From assembly GCA_040388535.1 (NCBI GenBank), contig JAZKBR010000006.1:1-47086 (forward strand): a DNA stretch of 47,086 nt, read 5' to 3'. Shown here piece after piece: positions 11,267 through 23,427 of this stretch. This DNA comes from Gemmatimonadota bacterium. Lineage in GTDB: Bacteria; Gemmatimonadota; Gemmatimonadetes; Gemmatimonadales; GWC2-71-9. The notes below the pieces were generated by a model that saw only the letters and a program-made list of their open reading frames with translations, was not told the origin of the DNA and did no database searches. How positions within the stretch are numbered: the stretch's first letter is position 1; every line of letters begins with the position of its first letter. Position numbers and translations under genes: made by a program.

Positions 11267-12532
11267 ATGGCGAAGTGGTGGCCCACGGCCCTCGAGCGGC
11301 GGATCGCGCTTCGCTACCTCCGTGGTCAGCGTGGCACCCGGAGTGCGTCGCTCCAGACCACCATTGCCATCGGCAGCATCGCCGTCGGCGTGACCGCACT
11401 CATCGTGGTCCTCGGCGTAATGAACGGCCTGCGCGACGACTTGCGTGACAAGATCCTCGTTGGGTCACCCCACGTGCACGTGCTCACCTTCGGCGCCAAT
11501 CTCGAGATGCAGGACTGGCGCAATCAGCTCAAGAAAGTGCAGCGCTATCCCGGCGTGATCGCGGCTGCGCCGGAAGTGACGACGATGAGCCTGGTCATCA
11601 ATTCGTCGCGCTACACTGAAGGCGTCAAGGTCCTCGGGCTCGAGCCCGGGGACGGCATGAAAGTGGTCACCGACATCCAGAGCGCGATTGTCGAGGGGGA
11701 CGGGAACTTCAGCACGACGGCGCCGGACGTGCGGGGCGCCGTTGTACTTGGGGCGGGCCTGGCAAGACGTCTCTCGGTGCGCCCCGGGGATGTCGTGACC
11801 ATGGTCGAGCCGAATCTGTCGAAGGTGAACGCCGCCCTCGGCATGCCGACACCGGTCTACTGGCGCTTCGAGGTCACCGGCACCTTCCAGACCGGGATGT
11901 ACATCTACGACAACGAGTTTGTCGTGATGACGCGCGCGCTCGCCCAGGAGTTTGCCGGGCTCGACAGTGCCGTCACCGAGATCGGCCTCCGGCTCGCCAA
12001 CCCCGACGACGCCCCGAAGATCGCCACTGGCCTCGCCGATCAGCTCGGCTATCCCTACCGCGCCGAGGCGTGGCAGGCGCAGAACGCGACGCTGTTCAGT
12101 GCGTTGGAGCTCGAGAAGCGCGCGATGGGGCTGGTGATCTTCTTCATCATGATTGTGGCCGCACTCAACATCGTCGGCACACTCACGATGGTGGTCGCGT
12201 TCAAGACACGCGAGATCGGCATCCTGCAGGCGATGGGACTGCCGTCGAGCGGCGTGGCGCGCATCTTCCTCGCCCAGGGCGCGATCATCGGCATCATCGG
12301 CACTTCCATCGGCCTGGTACTGGGGCTGGTGATTGCGGTGGTGGTCGATCGCTCCGGCGCCGTGAAGATCGACCCGTCGGTGTACTTCATCGACCACCTC
12401 CCGGTGCGGATCGAGCCGCTTGATGTGGTGGTGGTCGTTGTGGCGTCCATTCTCGTTGCAATTCTCGCGACCATCCCGCCCGCGCGCAGCGCCTCGTCGC
12501 TCGTGCCGGTCGACGCCATCCGCGCCGAATGA
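11267..12532 (+). CDS. lolE: Lipoprotein-releasing ABC transporter permease (LolC/LolE family)
   Basis: The 421-residue inner-membrane permease extracts outer-membrane lipoproteins for transfer to LolA. It has the LolC/E layout: one membrane segment near residues 24-48, a large periplasmic domain, then three segments near 287-311, 335-362 and 383-405, with a conserved PPARSASSLVPVDAIRAE ending. The N-terminus ALRYLRGQRGTRS is the family's usual cytoplasmic entry. Only one permease gene is present, so it probably works as a homodimer with the ATPase encoded next door. Its stop overlaps lolD (ATGA). Confidence 0.9.
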   Translation: MAKWWPTALERRIALRYLRGQRGTRSASLQTTIAIGSIAVGVTALIVVLGVMNGLRDDLRDKILVGSPHVHVLTFGANLEMQDWRNQLKKVQRYPGVIAAAPEVTTMSLVINSSRYTEGVKVLGLEPGDGMKVVTDIQSAIVEGDGNFSTTAPDVRGAVVLGAGLARRLSVRPGDVVTMVEPNLSKVNAALGMPTPVYWRFEVTGTFQTGMYIYDNEFVVMTRALAQEFAGLDSAVTEIGLRLANPDDAPKIATGLADQLGYPYRAEAWQAQNATLFSALELEKRAMGLVIFFIMIVAALNIVGTLTMVVAFKTREIGILQAMGLPSSGVARIFLAQGAIIGIIGTSIGLVLGLVIAVVVDRSGAVKIDPSVYFIDHLPVRIEPLDVVVVVVASILVAILATIPPARSASSLVPVDAIRAE

Positions 12533-13230
12533 GCGCCCTCCTGGAGGCCACCGGACTCACCCGACGCTTCGTGGGCGGCGATGGCGCGGCATTCACCGTG
12601 CTCAACGGAACTGAGTTGACCCTCGCGGCGGGCGAGTTCATCGCGATCGTCGGTGCGAGCGGTTCGGGGAAGAGCACCCTGCTGCACATCCTGGGCGGAC
12701 TCGATCGCCCCGATGGTGGCGACGTTCTGCTCGAGGGAGTGTCGTATGCCTCACTCAGCAACGAACGGCTCACCGGCCTCCGCAACCAGCGTCTCGGCTT
12801 CGTCTTCCAGTTCCACCATCTCCTGCGCGATTTCACCGCGCGCGAGAATGTGATGATGCCGCTGCTCATCGCTGGGCTTGAGCCGGTCGAGGCTCGTCGC
12901 CGGGCCGATGCGCTGCTCGATCGCGTCGAACTCTCGGCGCGGGCATCAGCGCGAGTCACTCTCCTCTCGGGCGGCGAACAGCAGCGTGTCGCGCTCGCGC
13001 GGGCCCTGGTCACCGGCCCGGGATTGCTGCTCGCCGATGAACCCACGGGCAACCTCGACCCACCAACGGCGACACGGATGCACGATCTCCTCGCTTCGCT
13101 GGCACGCGACGCAGGGACAGCAGTCGTGGCGGTGACCCACAACCGTGAGCTGGCGGCGCGTGCGGATCGAGTCCTGGCGCTCGATGGCGGGGTACTCCGC
13201 CTGGCCGAGGCGGTCGAGGCGCACCCGTGA
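12529..13230 (+). CDS. lolD: Lipoprotein-releasing ABC transporter ATP-binding protein
   Basis: A 233-residue ATPase of the LolD/MacB class. Walker A GASGSGKST begins at residue 42, Q-loop FVFQFHHLL follows, the signature LSGGEQQRV starts at 146, and Walker B LLLADEPTG at 166. It powers the adjacent LolE-type permease. Start and stop overlap both neighbours (ATGA with the permease, GTGA with mcsA). Confidence 0.92.
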   Translation: MSALLEATGLTRRFVGGDGAAFTVLNGTELTLAAGEFIAIVGASGSGKSTLLHILGGLDRPDGGDVLLEGVSYASLSNERLTGLRNQRLGFVFQFHHLLRDFTARENVMMPLLIAGLEPVEARRRADALLDRVELSARASARVTLLSGGEQQRVALARALVTGPGLLLADEPTGNLDPPTATRMHDLLASLARDAGTAVVAVTHNRELAARADRVLALDGGVLRLAEAVEAHP

Positions 13231-13736
13231 CCCCGTGCCAGGCGTGTCACGTCCGTGATGCGGAGGTCGAGCTGACGCAGGTGGTGGGCGACGAAGTCAC
13301 TACCCTGCGCCTTTGTGGCAAGTGCGCGGCCGAGCGCGGCGTTCCCGCCGAATCCCAGGTGGCGGATTCGCCGTTGGGAGCGTTTCTCGCGGCGATGGGG
13401 CAGGGGGCCACTCCGCTGGCGGCGGCTGCGGCGACCGGAGAGCCGTGCCCGACCTGCGGCGCAACGCTCGACGACTTCCGGGCATCGGGACGACTGGGAT
13501 GCGCCGATTGCTGGGTTGCCTTCGAACGGCCGTTGCGGGACCTCCTGCGGCGGGTGCACGGCGGCACGCGCCACGTTGGTCGGCGGTACCGCTCGGCCAC
13601 CGATGCTGGCGACCCGGCCTCGGACCTGATCCGCGAGCGGCTCCGGCTGCGCGAATCGTTGCGCGAGGCAGTCGCGGCGGAACAGTTCGAGCTCGCGGCC
13701 GAACTCCGCGACCGGTTGCGGGGGCTCGAGGGATGA
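13227..13736 (+). CDS. mcsA: McsA, zinc-finger activator of the arginine kinase McsB
   Basis: The 169-residue protein has four CxxC pairs (CQAC, CGKC, CPTC, CADC) forming two zinc fingers, and ends with a UVR-type helical hairpin (REAVAAEQFELAAELRDRLR). In Bacillus, McsA binds and activates McsB and links it to ClpC; the UVR hairpin resembles the ClpC middle domain. It overlaps lolD (GTG start, GTGA) and mcsB (ATGA). No ctsR repressor gene precedes it, unlike in Bacillota. Confidence 0.92.
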   Translation: MTPCQACHVRDAEVELTQVVGDEVTTLRLCGKCAAERGVPAESQVADSPLGAFLAAMGQGATPLAAAAATGEPCPTCGATLDDFRASGRLGCADCWVAFERPLRDLLRRVHGGTRHVGRRYRSATDAGDPASDLIRERLRLRESLREAVAAEQFELAAELRDRLRGLEG

Positions 13737-14811
13737 CCGGCCCGCAGAATGCCGGGGGTGATGATGAGCTGCCCTGGCTCTCCGCCAGCGGCCCCTGGGC
13801 CGACCTGGTGGTCTCTACGCGGGTCCGTCTCGCCCGAAACCTGACAGGGGTCGGCTTTCGGGGGCGAAACAGCGAGGCGGAGCGTGAGGGGGTGCTGGAG
13901 AGTGTCCGACGGGCGGCGACCGACAGTCCGTCGTTGGCCGGGGCGGCTCTCCACCGGCTCGATCTGCTCCCGCTCGAGGGGCGCCGCTGGCTGCAGGAGC
14001 GGCAAATGGTCTCGCGGGAACTCGCCGGCGTCGATCCGGTGGGGCGGGTCCACGGCGGCGGGGCCGTGCTGGTTGCCGGGGCGGTCGCGGTGATGCTGAA
14101 CGAGGAGGATCACCTGCGCGTGCAGGGGCTCCGGTCGGGGTTCGCGCTCGATCAGGCATTTGCCGATGCAGAGTGCGCCGACGGTGAGCTTGGAGCGCGA
14201 CTTTCCTTCGCCTTCCACCCCGAATTCGGCTATCTTACGGCCTGTCCGACCAACGTCGGCACTGGGCTGCGCGCCTCGGTGCTGATCCACCTCCCGGGCC
14301 TTGTTCTTACCCGCGAGATCGCCAAGGTGCTGCAGGGTCTGGCCCAGGTCGGGCTGACCTACCGCGGGCTCTATGGCGAAGGGAGCGAGGTCCTCGGGAA
14401 CCTGTTTCAGCTCTCGAATCAGACCACGCTTGGCAAGTCGGAAAGCGAATTGCTCGATCACCTCGGGCGGCTGGTTCGTCAGGTGATGGAGTGCGAAATC
14501 CAGGCGCGCGACGTGCTGCGGCGCGACGCGGCCGCAGTGCTCGACGATCGGGTCTGGCGCGCGTGGGGGCTCCTGAGCCACGCCCGTGCGGTGACCTTCG
14601 AGGAACTGGTCGAGTTACTGAGTAGCGTCCGACTCGGCGTCAGCCTCGGCATCCTGCCGCCGCTGCCGCTGGGGACAATGAACCGGTTGCTGGTGCTGGC
14701 GCAGTCTGCGCATGTGGCACGAGCGGCCGGGACCGGCCTCGAGGATGAGGCGCTGGCGGTGCATCGGGCGACGCTCGTGCGCCGTCTGTTCGCAGATGAG
14801 GGGAGGGCACG

Positions 14812-14815
<4 letters not shown>
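13733..14815 (+). CDS. mcsB: Protein-arginine kinase McsB
   Basis: McsB phosphorylates arginines in damaged proteins, marking them for ClpC-ClpP. The 360-residue product matches the B. subtilis length (363). Phosphagen-kinase motifs are clear: STRVRLARN from residue 28, NEEDHLRVQ from 123, and CPTNVGTGLRAS from 171. The ATG at 13733 is chosen because it overlaps the mcsA stop (ATGA) and fits the family N-terminus (ELPWLSASGPWADLVVSTRV). An open frame continues 420 bases upstream through mcsA but is not coding. Its stop overlaps clpC (ATGA). Confidence 0.95.
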
Positions 14816-17295
<2,480 letters not shown>

Positions 17296-17303
17296 CCGCC
17301 CCG

Positions 17304-19724
17304 ATGCTGAAGCGTCGCGCGGGAGAAGTGCGTGCGTGGTGGCGCGGCGCGCTGCTCCTGGTGGTCATGCTGCTGCCGCTGCGTCTGGTCGCCCAGGATC
17401 GGCAGGGGGCGCCGCCGGAGTTGCCGGCCGTCGACAGCATCAAGGTCGAAGGCAACGCCCGGCTCACGGCGGAGCAGGTCGTCGCGGCGTCGGGGCTCCT
17501 GGTCCATACCAAGATTTCCTACCGCGAGATCCAGCGCGCGGTCTCCGCGCTCTATCTCACCGGGCAGTTTGATGATGTCTCGGTCGAGCAGCGTGAGGCG
17601 GCGAGTCTGCTGGTGCTGGCTATTGTCGTGAAGGAGCGCCCGATCCTGAGGAGCTGGACGCTCAAAGGCCCGGTCAAGATCTCGATGGGCAACGTCAAGG
17701 AGCGCATCAAGCTTCTCGAGGGCCGCCCGATCGATCGCGCCGCGGTCGCGAAAGGGCGCTTCGAGATCGACTCGATGTATCGCAAGGAAGGGTATTACAC
17801 CGCGCAGGTGACGGTGAAGGAAGAGGCGACGACCGATGGTGGCGTGCGGCTGAACTTCCAGGTCGACGAAGGGAATCGCGTCTCGATCTCGCGGGTGGAT
17901 GTGGTCGGCAACACCCACTTCACCGACGAACAGATCGTCGCGAACATCGGCTCCAAGCCCGAAGGCTTCTGGTGGTTCCGTCCCGGCGCCTATGATGAGC
18001 GCGAAATCGATCTCGACAAGCGCGAGCGGCTGCCCAAGTGGTATGGCGGCAAGGGACTGATCGACTTCCAGGTGGCCAAGGATACGCTGCTCCCCGATCC
18101 GAAGACCGGCAAGGCGGTGTTGCAGCTCACCGTCGACGAGGGCCAGGTCTTCCACGTCGGAACGCTCGAGGTCCTCGGCAACCACCGCTTCTCTTCCGAA
18201 GAGCTGATGGCGGGGCTGCCCTTCGGCACGGCCGATCAGGTCGGCTCGGGGAAGGAGATCGGCGGTGTCTTCGATCGCAACGCGTGGGAAGCCGCCACCG
18301 AGAAGATCAAGGACCTCTACACCAACAACGGCTACATCACGGCGCAGGTCGAACCGGAACAGGCGCGGCGGATCAAGCCCGATGGCACGCCGGTGCTCGA
18401 TCTCCGCTGGCGCATCCAGGAAGGCGCCCCCGCCACGATCAACAAGATCTATATCACCGGGAACGAGGTCACGCACGAACGGGTGATCCGCGAGGCGATT
18501 GTTCTCCTCCCTGGCGAACTTTTCAACAAGGACCGGCTCCTCCGTTCCTACCAGAACATCGGCAACCTTGGATTCTTCCAGCAGCCGATGCCGAGCCCGG
18601 GAGTGGACCCCGCGCCGAATGGCGTCGACGTCGACATCACGTTCCACGTCGAGGAGAAGCGCACCGGCAACATCAACTTCGGCGCGTCCGTGGGGCAGGG
18701 TACCGGTCTCGGCGGCTTCATCGGGCTCGAAGAACCGAACCTCTTCGGTCGGGCGAAGCGCGGCAAGTTGCAGTGGCAGTTCGGCAAGAACATCAATGAC
18801 TTCTCGCTGAGCTACACGGACCCGGCCATTCGCGAGTCGCGCGTCTCCGGCACGGTCACGCTCTACAACTCGCGCCAGAAATACACCATCGGCGACCTCG
18901 GTCGTCGTCGGCAGGAAGGTGGCTCGTTGCAGTTCGGCCTGCCGTTCCTCGGCTCGCGCTACTCCCGCGTGTTCGCGAGCTATGGCTTCCAGAAGATTCG
19001 CTACACCGATGGGTCGGCCGACCTGCAGTCGCGCTTCCGCTGCTCGCCCTGCACCAGGTCCACGGTCGGGCTCTCGTTCCTGCGCGATACCCGGGTCGGC
19101 TTGCCGTTCCCGGTGGCCGGTTCGCAGGTGTCGGTCGGCGTCGAGCAGAACGGCGGTCCGCTCGGTGGCACCGGCAATTATCAGAAGATGGATTTCGACA
19201 CGCGCTGGTTCACGCCGCTTGGCCGCCTTGGTGGCAAGTCGGAGAGCTTCGGTGGCGGTGTGCAGTTCACTCTCGGGTTCACTGCCAAGTCCGGATTCAT
19301 TTTCGGAAACCCGGGCGGCTTCTTTACCGAACTGTATTCACTCGGTGGCGTGCAGTACGGCATCCCACTGCGCGGCTACGACGAGTTTTCCATCACGCCC
19401 AACGGCTTCGATGCCAACGCGGCCGGTTCGGCCGCGAGCGCCGATGCCTTCGGCAAGTCCTACGCGGCCTTCACGGTCGAGTTCGGCGCCCGGCTCTCCC
19501 AGTCGCTGTACGTGAACACGTTCTTCGACGCCGGCAACGTCTACCGCAGCGTTCGGCAGTACGACCCTACCCGCCTCTTCCGGGGCGCGGGCGTGGGCGC
19601 GGCATTAATTTCCCCGCTTGGGCCGATCGGGCTGGACCTGGGATACGGGTTCGACCGGACCGACCGGACGGGGCGCCCGGCTCCAGGCTGGAAGTTGCAC
19701 TTCCGGCTCGGGAACTTCTTCTAG
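17304..19724 (+). CDS. bamA: Outer-membrane protein assembly factor BamA
   Basis: An 806-residue Omp85 protein that inserts beta-barrels into the outer membrane. A signal peptide (hydrophobic ALLLVVMLLPLRLVAQ) is followed by five POTRA domains spanning about 40-450 (VDSIKVEGNARLT opens the first, INKIYITGNEVTHERVIREA the fifth). A 16-strand barrel domain completes the protein, and the chain ends in Phe as expected for a Bam substrate. A CSPC pair in a predicted barrel loop could form a disulfide. It starts 8 bases after clpC. Confidence 0.96.
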   Translation: MLKRRAGEVRAWWRGALLLVVMLLPLRLVAQDRQGAPPELPAVDSIKVEGNARLTAEQVVAASGLLVHTKISYREIQRAVSALYLTGQFDDVSVEQREAASLLVLAIVVKERPILRSWTLKGPVKISMGNVKERIKLLEGRPIDRAAVAKGRFEIDSMYRKEGYYTAQVTVKEEATTDGGVRLNFQVDEGNRVSISRVDVVGNTHFTDEQIVANIGSKPEGFWWFRPGAYDEREIDLDKRERLPKWYGGKGLIDFQVAKDTLLPDPKTGKAVLQLTVDEGQVFHVGTLEVLGNHRFSSEELMAGLPFGTADQVGSGKEIGGVFDRNAWEAATEKIKDLYTNNGYITAQVEPEQARRIKPDGTPVLDLRWRIQEGAPATINKIYITGNEVTHERVIREAIVLLPGELFNKDRLLRSYQNIGNLGFFQQPMPSPGVDPAPNGVDVDITFHVEEKRTGNINFGASVGQGTGLGGFIGLEEPNLFGRAKRGKLQWQFGKNINDFSLSYTDPAIRESRVSGTVTLYNSRQKYTIGDLGRRRQEGGSLQFGLPFLGSRYSRVFASYGFQKIRYTDGSADLQSRFRCSPCTRSTVGLSFLRDTRVGLPFPVAGSQVSVGVEQNGGPLGGTGNYQKMDFDTRWFTPLGRLGGKSESFGGGVQFTLGFTAKSGFIFGNPGGFFTELYSLGGVQYGIPLRGYDEFSITPNGFDANAAGSAASADAFGKSYAAFTVEFGARLSQSLYVNTFFDAGNVYRSVRQYDPTRLFRGAGVGAALISPLGPIGLDLGYGFDRTDRTGRPAPGWKLHFRLGNFF

Positions 19725-19774
19725 GGTCGCACTGTGCGGCCCCATATTCACAGCAGTTCTACAAGGACGAAGCA

Positions 19775-20353
19775 ATGACGCGTGTTGGTCTTCCCATCCG
19801 GGCCCTGATGCTCCTCTCGCTGGTAGCTGGTACTGCTGCCGTCGCCTCGGCCCAGACAGGCGCTGGCTGCAAGGTGGCCTACGTTGCCGCGCAGCCTGTG
19901 CTCGCGCAGACGCCGGGCTACGCCGCGGCCGAATCGATCTGGACCAAGGAGTTCGAGGGGTATCGCAGCGAGATCGCCAAGCTGACGGATTCGCTCAACA
20001 AGGATGCCGCCAAGTTCGAGGAGTCCTCGGCCATGCTCTCGCCGACGAATCGCGACGCCGGCCGCAAGAAGCTCGAGGCCCAGCAGGCCGCGCTCGACGC
20101 GCGTCAGCAGGAACTGACCCAGCGTGCCGGTGCGCGCCGGCAGGAACTGCTCGCCCCGATCGAGTCGCGCGTGACGGCGATCATCGAAGGGATTCGTGCC
20201 GAGAACAACATCACGATGATCTTCGACGTGAGCCAGCAGAGTTCGAATATTCTCACGGCCGACAAGGCGTGTGATCTCACCCAGCGTGTCGTGGATCGCC
20301 TGAAGACCGGCGGCACGGCACCGGCTCCGGCGCCAGGCGCCAAGAAGCCCTGA
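19775..20353 (+). CDS. skp: Periplasmic chaperone Skp/OmpH
   Basis: A 192-residue secreted protein. Signal peptide to about residue 27 (LLSLVAGTAAVASAQ), a first strand VAYVAAQPVLAQTPG, then long coiled-coil helices (about 45-150) that form the Skp tentacles, and a closing strand NNITMIFDVSQQSSNIL. It shields unfolded outer-membrane proteins. The tail is rich in Ala and Pro. The Shine-Dalgarno is AAGGA. A small hairpin (GGTCGC-ACTGT-GCGGCC, 19725-19741) sits between bamA and skp. The gene order bamA-skp-lpxD is widely conserved. Confidence 0.92.
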   Translation: MTRVGLPIRALMLLSLVAGTAAVASAQTGAGCKVAYVAAQPVLAQTPGYAAAESIWTKEFEGYRSEIAKLTDSLNKDAAKFEESSAMLSPTNRDAGRKKLEAQQAALDARQQELTQRAGARRQELLAPIESRVTAIIEGIRAENNITMIFDVSQQSSNILTADKACDLTQRVVDRLKTGGTAPAPAPGAKKP

Positions 20354-20373
20354 GTCAGGCGACGACGGGCGCG

Positions 20374-21387
20374 TTGACGGCACAGGCGGTCGCCGACTTG
20401 GTCGGTGGCCGCCTGTCTGGTCCCGGGGACGTGGCGCTCAGGCGCTGTCGATCTCTCGAGGCGGCGGAGCCTGATGCGCTTGCGATGGCGATTGGTGGTC
20501 GATATGTGGCGGCGCTCGCGCTCACGCAGGCGGGCGCGGTCCTCGTCACGGAAGCGCTGGTCGGTGAGCCCGGGCCGGCAACCCGCATCGTCGTGCGCGA
20601 CCCGGCCCGCGCGATGGCTCTGGTCGCGACCGTCCTCCATCCGCAATCCACTACCGACCCGCAGATCGCGACCACAGCGCAGATCGGTCACGGTACCCCG
20701 GTCCCGGCCGACGCGCACATCGGTGCGTATGCCGTGATCGGCGCGAGTGTCACGCTCGGTGCCCGGGTCCGAATCGGGCCGCATGTGGTGATCGAGGACG
20801 GCGCCCTGCTCGGCGACGACGTGCGACTTGATGCGCAGGTGGTGGTGCACGCTGGCGCGGAGCTGGGGTCGCGGGTCTGGTGCAAGGCGGGCGCCATCAT
20901 CGGCGGTGCCGGATTCGGATTTGTCTCCGATGCCACCGGGCACACGCGCGTGCCGCAGGTCGGTGGTTGCATCCTGGAGGACGACGTCGAAGTGGGGTCA
21001 TGCTCCTGTGTTGACCGTGGATCGCTCGGCGATACCGTCATTGGGCGTGGTTCCAAACTCGACAATCATGTGCACGTCGGGCACAACGTGCGCATGGGAT
21101 CCGACTGCCTGCTGATGGCGGGCGTCGGCGTCTCAGGCAGTACCGTGATCGGCAATCGGGTCGTGCTCGCGGGCCAGTCTGGCGTGGCCGGGCACCTCAC
21201 CCTCGGAGATGATGTGAAAGTCGGTGCCAAGTCGGCGGTGATCTCCAGTGTGGCTAGCGGGATGTCGGTCTCCGGTTATCCGGCACGCCCGCACCGCGAG
21301 TTCCTGCGGGCACTGGCCGCACTCTATCGCCTCGCCCCGCATCATGAAGCACTCGAAGATCTCGCCTCGGAGCGCGAAGATGGCTAG
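20374..21387 (+). CDS. lpxD: UDP-3-O-(3-hydroxyacyl)glucosamine N-acyltransferase LpxD
   Basis: The third enzyme of lipid A synthesis; it adds an N-linked acyl chain. The 337-residue protein has the N-terminal uridine-binding domain (TAQAVADLVGGRLSGPGDV), many hexapeptide repeats from about 100 to 290 and the catalytic His at 237 (NHVHVGHNV). TTG at 20374 is taken as start because it aligns with LpxD N-termini and no ATG or GTG exists between skp and that point. The 3' end overlaps lpxC by 8 bases. Confidence 0.92.
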   Translation: MTAQAVADLVGGRLSGPGDVALRRCRSLEAAEPDALAMAIGGRYVAALALTQAGAVLVTEALVGEPGPATRIVVRDPARAMALVATVLHPQSTTDPQIATTAQIGHGTPVPADAHIGAYAVIGASVTLGARVRIGPHVVIEDGALLGDDVRLDAQVVVHAGAELGSRVWCKAGAIIGGAGFGFVSDATGHTRVPQVGGCILEDDVEVGSCSCVDRGSLGDTVIGRGSKLDNHVHVGHNVRMGSDCLLMAGVGVSGSTVIGNRVVLAGQSGVAGHLTLGDDVKVGAKSAVISSVASGMSVSGYPARPHREFLRALAALYRLAPHHEALEDLASEREDG

Positions 21388-22654
21388 GCGGACCCTTGCA
21401 GGCGTCGCAGAACTTTCCGGTACCGGCCTGCATACCGGCGCCCTCACGACCGTTCGCCTCGGCGCCGGTGATCCCGGTAGCGGGATTCTCTTCCGCCGAA
21501 CGGACCTGCCGGGCGCGCCCACGATCCCCGCGCGAAGTGGTCAGGTCGACGCCACCGAACGGCGGACGGGCCTCGCTGCCGGGACCGCCGTCGTGCAGAC
21601 AGTGGAGCATCTGCTCGCTGCGGCGCACGCACTGCAGCTCGACGATCTCCTGATCCAGCTCGACGGACCGGAGCCTCCGATTCTCGACGGCTCGTTCCTG
21701 CCCTGGCTCGACGCCATGGAACAGGCGGGGATCCAGGAACGCGAAGGTGACCCCGCTGTTCTGCGGGTCCTTGAGCCCTTCACCGTTGAAGAAGGCGACG
21801 CACGGTATGTGGTTGCGCCGGGCAACGGGCTGCGAATCACTGCCACCATCGAGTGGGACCACCCGGTCATCGGCCGTCAGTCGTCGAGCTTCGATGTCTC
21901 GCCCGAGTCGTTCCGCCGCGACATCGCCCCCGCACGCACATTCGGTTTCGTGCATGAAGTCGAGGCGCTCCAGAAGCGCGGCCTGCTGCAGGGTGCCTCA
22001 CCGGAAATGGCCGTCGTCCTCTCCGACACGGCCGTGGCGACCGGCGAACTTCGCTGGCCCGACGAATTCGTCCGCCACAAGATCGGTGACATTCTCGGCG
22101 ATCTCGCGCTGCTCGGCGCGCGCATCGAAGGACACGTGATCGCCGACAAGCCGAGCCATCAGGGGAACGTGGCGCTGGCGCGTGCGCTCGCACGCCAGGG
22201 CTCCCGTACTGATCCGACTCAGGTCGACATCACCCGGATCATGGGTGTGCTCCCGCACCGCTATCCGTTCCTGCTCGTCGATCGCATCGTCGAAATCGAA
22301 GCGGGCGTGCGGATCGTGGGCACCAAGAACGTGACGATCAATGAGCCGTTCTTCCAGGGGCACTTTCCCGGGCATCCGATCATGCCCGGTGTGCTGATTG
22401 TCGAAGCGATGGCGCAGGCCGGCGGGATGCTGTTGATGGACAACTTCGACGACCCCGCTTCGAAGGTGGTCTACTTCGCCTCGCTCGATGGCGTGCGCTT
22501 CCGGCGGCCGGTGGTTCCCGGTGACCAGTTGCGATTCGAGGTGGAGCTGCTGCAGTTCCGCGGGCGGACCTGCAAGATGCGCGGCCACGCGTTCGTTGAA
22601 GGTCGTGTGGTCTGCGAGGTCGAGAACATGATGGCGACGGTGAGAGATCGATGA
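21380..22654 (+). CDS. lpxC: Bifunctional LpxC-FabZ fusion
   Basis: A 424-residue fusion. Residues 1-275 are LpxC, the zinc deacetylase that commits UDP-acyl-GlcNAc to lipid A; metal ligands are His77 (VEHLLAA), His233 and Asp237 (HKIGD), with catalytic His260 (SHQGN). Residues 283-424 are FabZ, a 3-hydroxyacyl-ACP dehydratase with hot-dog fold, His328 (GHFPG) and Glu342 (VEAMAQ). The fusion joins two enzymes that compete for 3-hydroxyacyl-ACP supply. The same arrangement is known in Bacteroidota. ATG 21380 is inside the lpxD 3' end and gives the correct LpxC N-terminus ([18 protein letters not shown]). The stop overlaps lpxA by ATGA. Confidence 0.95.
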   Translation: MARRTLAGVAELSGTGLHTGALTTVRLGAGDPGSGILFRRTDLPGAPTIPARSGQVDATERRTGLAAGTAVVQTVEHLLAAAHALQLDDLLIQLDGPEPPILDGSFLPWLDAMEQAGIQEREGDPAVLRVLEPFTVEEGDARYVVAPGNGLRITATIEWDHPVIGRQSSSFDVSPESFRRDIAPARTFGFVHEVEALQKRGLLQGASPEMAVVLSDTAVATGELRWPDEFVRHKIGDILGDLALLGARIEGHVIADKPSHQGNVALARALARQGSRTDPTQVDITRIMGVLPHRYPFLLVDRIVEIEAGVRIVGTKNVTINEPFFQGHFPGHPIMPGVLIVEAMAQAGGMLLMDNFDDPASKVVYFASLDGVRFRRPVVPGDQLRFEVELLQFRGRTCKMRGHAFVEGRVVCEVENMMATVRDR

Positions 22655-23427
22655 GTCAGCGCATCCATCCCAGCGTGCTGATCGATCCGACCGCGGAACT
22701 GGGCACCGATATCGAGATCGGCCCGTTCAGCATTGTCGGTCCCGGTGTCACCGTCGGCGACGGCTGTCGTCTCGCGGCACGCACCACGCTCGAACGCAAC
22801 GTCCGGCTCGGCGAGCGCGTGCAGGTGGGGAGTGGCGCCATCATCGGCGGGCCACCGCAGGATCTCAAGTATCGCGATGAGGAGACCTGGGTCACCGTCG
22901 GCGATGGCACCATCATCCGGGAATACTCAACCATCAATCGTGGCACCGCGGCCTCGGGGCTGACCTCGGTCGGAAGCGACTGTTTCATCATGTCGTATGT
23001 CCACCTGGCCCACGACTGCCACATCGGCGATGGCGTCATCATCGCAAATGGCACCCAGTTGGCCGGTCACGTCACCATTCAGGATCGGGCGGCCCTCTCC
23101 GGCCTCGTGGCAGTGCACCAGTTTGTGACCATTGGCGCTCACTGCTTCATCGGTGGGGCCACACGTGTGAGCCAGGATATTCCGCCGTTCGTGAAGGCGG
23201 TCGGCAACCCGGTGGAGCTCTACGGCCTCAACTCGATCGGCCTGCAGCGACAGGGCTTTCCACCCGAAACCATCGCGGCGCTGAAGCGGGCCTACCGCCT
23301 CTTCTTCAATTCCGATTACAACCTCGGTCAGGCGCTCGAGCGCGCCAACACCGATCTGCCGGATCTGCCCGAAGTAAAACGCTTCCTGGAGTTCGTCTCC
23401 TCCTCCCAGCGCGGCGTCCCCGCGTGA
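22651..23427 (+). CDS. lpxA: UDP-N-acetylglucosamine acyltransferase LpxA
   Basis: The first enzyme of lipid A synthesis, a left-handed beta-helix trimer. The 258-residue protein is built of hexapeptide repeats through about residue 190 and a helical C-terminus. Catalytic His121 lies in LAHDCHIGDG, and GGPPQDLKYRDEET is a family hallmark. Acyl chain length and acceptor cannot be read from sequence alone; the neighbouring dehydrogenase raises the possibility of an amino-substituted acceptor. Overlaps both neighbours (ATGA and GTGA). Confidence 0.95.
   Translation: MSQRIHPSVLIDPTAELGTDIEIGPFSIVGPGVTVGDGCRLAARTTLERNVRLGERVQVGSGAIIGGPPQDLKYRDEETWVTVGDGTIIREYSTINRGTAASGLTSVGSDCFIMSYVHLAHDCHIGDGVIIANGTQLAGHVTIQDRAALSGLVAVHQFVTIGAHCFIGGATRVSQDIPPFVKAVGNPVELYGLNSIGLQRQGFPPETIAALKRAYRLFFNSDYNLGQALERANTDLPDLPEVKRFLEFVSSSQRGVPA

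Noticed and set aside
13247-14581. A 444-codon minus-strand frame opposite mcsA and mcsB
   Set aside because: McsA and McsB are identified by family motifs; the antisense product has none.
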